Positions 60,489 through 64,000 of a DNA stretch of 64,000 nt are shown one piece after another. Position 1 is the first letter of the stretch. Each line of letters begins with the position of its first letter. The translations under genes and the position numbers were made by a program. Source of the DNA: Azomonas macrocytogenes (GTDB lineage Bacteria; Pseudomonadota; Gammaproteobacteria; Pseudomonadales; Pseudomonadaceae); NCBI RefSeq assembly GCF_014191985.1, contig NZ_JACHXI010000004.1:124001-188000 (forward strand). The letters run 5' to 3'. Below the pieces are notes generated by a model. It ran no database searches and was not told the origin of the DNA. It was given only the letters and a program-made list of their open reading frames with translations.

Positions 60489-61376
60489 ATGTCCGATTTT
60501 ATCCGGCGCTTTATCTTCGATGATACTGATGTTCGTGGTGAATGCGTCTCGCTTGGTGCCAGCTATGGTCATGTACTGGCCAAGCACCCTTATCCTGAGC
60601 CGGTCGGACAACTATTGGGCGAATTGCTTGCTGCCGCGGCGCTATTGGCCGGCACGCTCAAGTTCGATGGCCTGCTGGTACTACAGGTACGCTCCGTCGG
60701 TGCGGTGCCCCTGCTCATGGTGGAGTGCTCGAGCAAACGTGAAGTACGAGGAATTGCCCGCTACGATGCCAACCAGATTGCGGCCGGTGCATCTCTGCGC
60801 GAGTTGATGCCCGAAGGAGTTCTGACTGTGACGGTCGATCCGCACGAGGGGCAACGCTATCAGGGTATTGTCGCTCTCAATGGCACTACGTTGGCCGAAT
60901 GCTTGACCGATTATTTCGCCACTTCAGAGCAATTGCCTACCCGTTTCTGGCTAAATGCCGATGGTCGCCGTGCCTGCGGTTTTCTCTTGCAGCAGTTACC
61001 GGCGCAACTCATCAAGGATCCCGATGCGCGCGAAATCGACTGGCAGCACTTGACTACACTGGCCGATACTCTGACTGCCGAAGAATTGCTAGGGCTCGAT
61101 ACCCAGACCCTGCTGCATCGCCTGTACCATGAAGAGCAGGTCCGCCTGTTGGAACCCCGTACGCTACGTTTCGATTGCAGTTGCTCTCGTGAGCGCTCGG
61201 CCAATGCCTTGAGCAGTCTCGGCCGTGATGATGCCGAAGCGTTGCTGGAGGAACAGGATGGACAGGTTGTGATCGATTGCCAGTTCTGCAATCAACGCTA
61301 TGAATTCGATGCGGCAGATATTGCGCAGTTGTTTGCAGGTGGTGGTAGCGGGGCGCCTTCGCAAACCAGGCATTAA
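60489..61376 (+). CDS. hslO: Redox-regulated chaperone Hsp33
   Basis: A 295-residue cytoplasmic holdase activated by oxidation. The conserved C-terminal zinc site is CxC in FDCSCSRER and CxxC in DCQFCNQRY. The N-terminal part begins [20 protein letters not shown] and has [18 protein letters not shown]. The frame is open upstream to 60399, but the ATG at 60489 has GAGGAG and gives the family start. It shares a locus with hslR and pckA. Confidence 0.96.
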   Translation: MSDFIRRFIFDDTDVRGECVSLGASYGHVLAKHPYPEPVGQLLGELLAAAALLAGTLKFDGLLVLQVRSVGAVPLLMVECSSKREVRGIARYDANQIAAGASLRELMPEGVLTVTVDPHEGQRYQGIVALNGTTLAECLTDYFATSEQLPTRFWLNADGRRACGFLLQQLPAQLIKDPDAREIDWQHLTTLADTLTAEELLGLDTQTLLHRLYHEEQVRLLEPRTLRFDCSCSRERSANALSSLGRDDAEALLEEQDGQVVIDCQFCNQRYEFDAADIAQLFAGGGSGAPSQTRH

Positions 61377-61513
61377 ACAGTGTGAAGCAGCGGTCTCTTT
61401 CCGAGCTCGGCTGGCGCCTGATCTTGTGCGAAGCAATGCAATGATACAGTCGCCTAGTGTCAGCCGATTGGCACTACATATTGTTCTGTCGCGCCGGAAC
61501 CTTTTCCCTTACA

Positions 61514-61563
61514 GTACGCTCGTACGCCAGTACGCCGGTTTTGTTGGCCTGTATCCGGCGTAC
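61514..61563 (+). repeat. Iterated GTACGC motif upstream of pckA
   Basis: GTACGC occurs at 61514, 61522 and 61530 (8-bp period), and the inverted form GCGTAC at 61558. The last forward copy is part of a perfect inverted repeat TACGCCGG (61531-61538) / CCGGCGTA (61555-61562). It lies about 85-130 bp before pckA and may be a regulator-binding array. Confidence 0.55.
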
Positions 61564-61645
61564 CTTTTTCCGATATGGCCGGGCACACCATGTCTTGTCA
61601 TGACCTGTTTTGGAAGGAATCGGCCAGAAGCCGACGGGGATTCTC

Positions 61646-63190
61646 ATGATACAACCCACTAATGCCGTGTACACCGACATCAGCACTGCTCAACTGATTG
61701 AAGAAGCCATCCGGCGAGGTGAAGGCGAGCTGGCTGCAAACGGCTCGCTCGTAGTGAAAACCGGCCATCGTACCGGGCGCTCCCCAGCGGACCGTTTCAT
61801 TGTCGAAGAGCTCAGCACCCAGCACAAAATCGCCTGGGGAGGTATCAACCGTCCGTTTCCGGCAGATCGATTCGCCTCTCTCTGGGAGCGCGTAGAAGGC
61901 TATCTGGCCGAGCGTGAGCAGTTCATTTCACATGTCCATGTAGGCGCTGCTCCCGAATACTACTTGCCGATCAAGATGTGCACCGAAACCGCCTGGCATA
62001 ATCTGTTCGGTCGCTGCTTGTTCATCAACCCGGACAAGTTCAACCCTTCCGGCAAAAGTGAGTGGCGTATCCTGAATGTCCCGTCCTTCGAGTGCGTGCC
62101 TGAGCGTGACGGTACCCACTCCGATGGTTGCGTGATCATCAACTTCGTCGAGAGAAAAGTCTTGATCGCGGGCATGCGCTATGCCGGTGAAATGAAGAAA
62201 GCCATGTTTTCCGTGCAGAACTTCCTGCTGCCGGAGGCCGATGTGCTGCCGATGCACTGTGCCGCCAATATGGGCGAAGAGGGCGACGTGACCCTGTTCT
62301 TTGGTCTGTCCGGTACGGGCAAGACGACGTTGTCCGCTGATGAAAGCCGTTACCTGATTGGTGATGACGAACATGGCTGGGGTGTCGGTTCGGTCTTCAA
62401 CATTGAGGGCGGCTGCTATGCCAAGTGCATCGATCTGTCCGAGAAGAACGAACCGGTGATCTGGAAAGCCATCCAGTTCGGCGCCGTGTTGGAAAACGTA
62501 GTGCTCGATCCGCGCACTCGCCAGCCTGATTATGCCGATGCCTCATTGACGCAGAACAGCCGCGCTGCCTACCCACGCGAGTTGATCGTCAAGCGTGTAC
62601 CGGAAAACCGTGCTGGCGAGCCGAACGCTGTAATCTTTCTGACGTGCGATCTTACCGGTGCGCTACCTCCGGTTTCGATCCTGAACAACGAGCAGGCTGC
62701 CTATCATTTTCTGTCCGGCTACACTGCTTTGGTCGGCTCCACCGAGATGGGGTCGGGCAGCGGTATCAAGTCTACTTTCTCCACCTGCTTCGGTGCTCCG
62801 TTCTTTCCGCGCCCGGCCGGTGAGTACGCCGATCTGTTGATCCGGCGTATCAATGGTTTTGGCTCCACTGTCTATCTGGTCAATACCGGTTGGACCGGTG
62901 GTGGCTATGGAGTCGGCAAGCGCTTTAGCATTCCTGCGACTCGTGCGGTGATTGCGGCCATCCAGAATAACGAATTGATCGATGTACAGACCGAGCGCCT
63001 GCCGATCATCAATCTGGATGTGCCAAAGGCCGTGCCGGGGCTGGATACCCGCTTGCTCAATCCACGCAATACCTGGGCAGACAAAAGCGCCTACGATGAA
63101 GCTGCTCGTGGTCTAGCCAAGCAATTTATCGAGAACTTCAAGAAATTCGATGTTTCTGCGGCCATTCGCGATGCTGGTCCGCAACTATGA
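61646..63190 (+). CDS. pckA: Phosphoenolpyruvate carboxykinase (ATP)
   Basis: A 514-residue ATP-dependent PEP carboxykinase, which converts oxaloacetate to PEP for gluconeogenesis. The P-loop [16 protein letters not shown], the upstream substrate region [12 protein letters not shown], and [12 protein letters not shown] plus [14 protein letters not shown] are typical. The frame is open to 61610, but ATG 61646 ([13 protein letters not shown]) with GGGGA upstream is the likely start. It is followed by a strong terminator. Confidence 0.96.
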   Translation: MIQPTNAVYTDISTAQLIEEAIRRGEGELAANGSLVVKTGHRTGRSPADRFIVEELSTQHKIAWGGINRPFPADRFASLWERVEGYLAEREQFISHVHVGAAPEYYLPIKMCTETAWHNLFGRCLFINPDKFNPSGKSEWRILNVPSFECVPERDGTHSDGCVIINFVERKVLIAGMRYAGEMKKAMFSVQNFLLPEADVLPMHCAANMGEEGDVTLFFGLSGTGKTTLSADESRYLIGDDEHGWGVGSVFNIEGGCYAKCIDLSEKNEPVIWKAIQFGAVLENVVLDPRTRQPDYADASLTQNSRAAYPRELIVKRVPENRAGEPNAVIFLTCDLTGALPPVSILNNEQAAYHFLSGYTALVGSTEMGSGSGIKSTFSTCFGAPFFPRPAGEYADLLIRRINGFGSTVYLVNTGWTGGGYGVGKRFSIPATRAVIAAIQNNELIDVQTERLPIINLDVPKAVPGLDTRLLNPRNTWADKSAYDEAARGLAKQFIENFKKFDVSAAIRDAGPQL

Positions 63191-63256
63191 AGCTGAAGTT
63201 ATAGAGGCCGATCATCAATCAAGCAGGGAAGCTTCTGGGAAGCTCCCAAATCAGCG

Positions 63257-63284
63257 AAAACCCCGATTCGAATCGGGGTTTTTC
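63257..63284 (+). terminator. Terminator of pckA
   Basis: AAAACCCCGATT and AATCGGGGTTTT pair perfectly over 12 bp around CG, followed by further T residues and CCTTTG. Confidence 0.92.
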
Positions 63285-63310
63285 CTTTGTGCGGATCGCT
63301 TTCCCGGATA

Positions 63311-63341
63311 GAAAAGAACCCCGCCAGGTTGGTGGGGTTTT
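63311..63341 (-). terminator. Terminator of the glycine-zipper gene
   Basis: AACCCCGCCA and TGGTGGGGTT (63317-63339) pair with one G-T. Read on the minus strand the stem runs into TTCTTTTC, as expected for a terminator just after the gene ending at 63348. Confidence 0.8.
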
Positions 63342-63347
63342 CTGGAT

Positions 63348-63812
63348 TCAATGATGTCTATGCCAGTTGCGGTATTTGTAATGGCCTCTGGCTGCAGGGT
63401 GATGATCACGATCATCGTCACGATAGCGACGTTTCTTGTGATCGTCATCGTCATCTTTTGAGTAGGCATTGGCCAATCCGCCACCCGCGCCGCCGCCCAG
63501 CGCCGAACCGATCAGGCCGCCAGTGCTGCCGCCGATGTTTTGCCCCAGCACATTGCCGCCTGCGGCGCCTAGCCCGCCACCGATGGCTGCTTCGGCGCGG
63601 CTATTGCGGCTTGCTCCTACCGCGCTGCCAGCGGCACCGCCTACGCCGGCGCCGATGGCTGCACCTGTAGAACCGCCCAGGTGCTCTCCTACCAGAGTGC
63701 CCAAACCACCGCCTAGAGCGCCGCCTACGGCTGCTTCGGTGGTGCCTCGGGCCATGGTCTGGCCAGTTAGGGCCAGGCCGAAAATCAACAGCAGCGCAGA
63801 TGAATACTTCAT
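63348..63812 (-). CDS. Glycine-zipper protein with Asp/His-rich tail (exported)
   Basis: A 154-residue precursor with a signal peptide (MKYSSALLLIFGLALTG, cleavage likely after QTMA). Residues about 23-117 are a glycine zipper with many GxxxG repeats (GGALGGGLGTLVGEHLGGST, AAIGAGVGGAAGSAVGA, GGGLGAAGGNVLGQNIGGST), usually found in outer-membrane-associated or envelope stress proteins. The tail is highly charged: SKDDDDDHKKRRYRDDDR, then DHHPAARGHYKYRNWHRHH, and could bind metal. No lipobox Cys is present. The ATG at 63812 has AAGGAA upstream. Function not known. Confidence 0.85.
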   Translation of the reverse strand: MKYSSALLLIFGLALTGQTMARGTTEAAVGGALGGGLGTLVGEHLGGSTGAAIGAGVGGAAGSAVGASRNSRAEAAIGGGLGAAGGNVLGQNIGGSTGGLIGSALGGGAGGGLANAYSKDDDDDHKKRRYRDDDRDHHPAARGHYKYRNWHRHH

Positions 63813-64000
63813 GAGGGAGTTCCTTTCAAGGTTACGCCTTTGCTGGTTATCTTGCCGTGCTCGCAAGAGACTGGAACAAACGGCGAAATATCTCTTCGAT
63901 TATTTGGTTTTGTCAGTGAACCTGTATCGAAGCCTTATGTCGGACATCCAGTGATGTCTCGAGTTCCTTGCAAGGGATGGCATATAGATGTTGTAAGGCC
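63813..64000. other. Window end, upstream of the glycine-zipper gene
   Basis: 188 bp with no supported gene. It should hold the promoter of the leftward glycine-zipper gene; none was placed with confidence. Confidence 0.4.

Noticed and set aside
61441..61500. Sigma54 promoter upstream of pckA
   Set aside because: TTGGCAC near 61468 has TG rather than GC at the -12 position.

Overview
The window looks like a chromosomal segment of a pseudomonad (Pseudomonas in the broad sense, Gammaproteobacteria). The basis is the gene order fklB / small ORF / ispB / rplU-rpmA / obg-proB-creA / rpsT / murJ / ribF-ileS-lspA-fkpB-ispH, the tRNA-Tyr-Gly-Thr-tuf-tRNA-Trp-secE-nusG-rplKAJL-rpoBC-rpsLG-fusA-tuf-S10-spc-alpha order, and protein sequences that read like Pseudomonas orthologues (ProB, RpoB, S8, UvrA). 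No species can be named from the sequence alone.

Layout. 1-5.8 kb: end of a LuxR-type response regulator, radA (minus), mscL, a Lon-family protease with an AAA_32-type N-terminus, and a small uncharacterised gene. 5.8-8.6 kb (minus): molybdate transporter modA-modB-modC. 9-23 kb: fklB, a small conserved unknown, ispB, rplU-rpmA, obg, proB, creA, rpsT, murJ, ribF, ileS, lspA, fkpB, ispH. 23.4-25.1 kb: four tRNA genes around tuf copy 1. 25.2-55.3 kb: almost unbroken translation and transcription machinery (secE, nusG, rplKAJL, rpoBC, rpsL-rpsG-fusA-tuf copy 2, then the S10, spc and alpha operons ending in rplQ). 55.4-64 kb: uvrA (minus), a YajR-like MFS transporter, hslR, hslO, pckA, and a glycine-zipper lipoprotein-like or outer-membrane-like small protein (minus).

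The genes are mostly core housekeeping: ribosome and RNA polymerase synthesis (regulated by leader RNAs, attenuators and strong sigma70-type promoters that can be seen here), isoprenoid/quinone precursor synthesis (ispB, ispH), lipoprotein maturation (lspA), peptidoglycan lipid II export (murJ), DNA repair (radA, uvrA), stress protein quality control (Lon-like protease, hslR, hslO) and gluconeogenesis (pckA). No CRISPR array, prophage, insertion sequence or defence island was seen, and I do not claim a new biological system.

The points most worth a second look are: two tuf genes 16.5 kb apart that read as identical from the second base of the start codon to one base past the stop; a sharp codon-composition shift inside ileS; a long terminator-like hairpin splitting the spc operon between rpsN and rpsH; hairpins flanking tuf copy 1 inside its tRNA operon; a 38-base imperfect inverted repeat between modA and fklB; an iterated GTACGC motif upstream of pckA; and synteny junctions that differ from the P. 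aeruginosa/P. putida arrangement as I remember it (no katA, bfr or ssb around uvrA).
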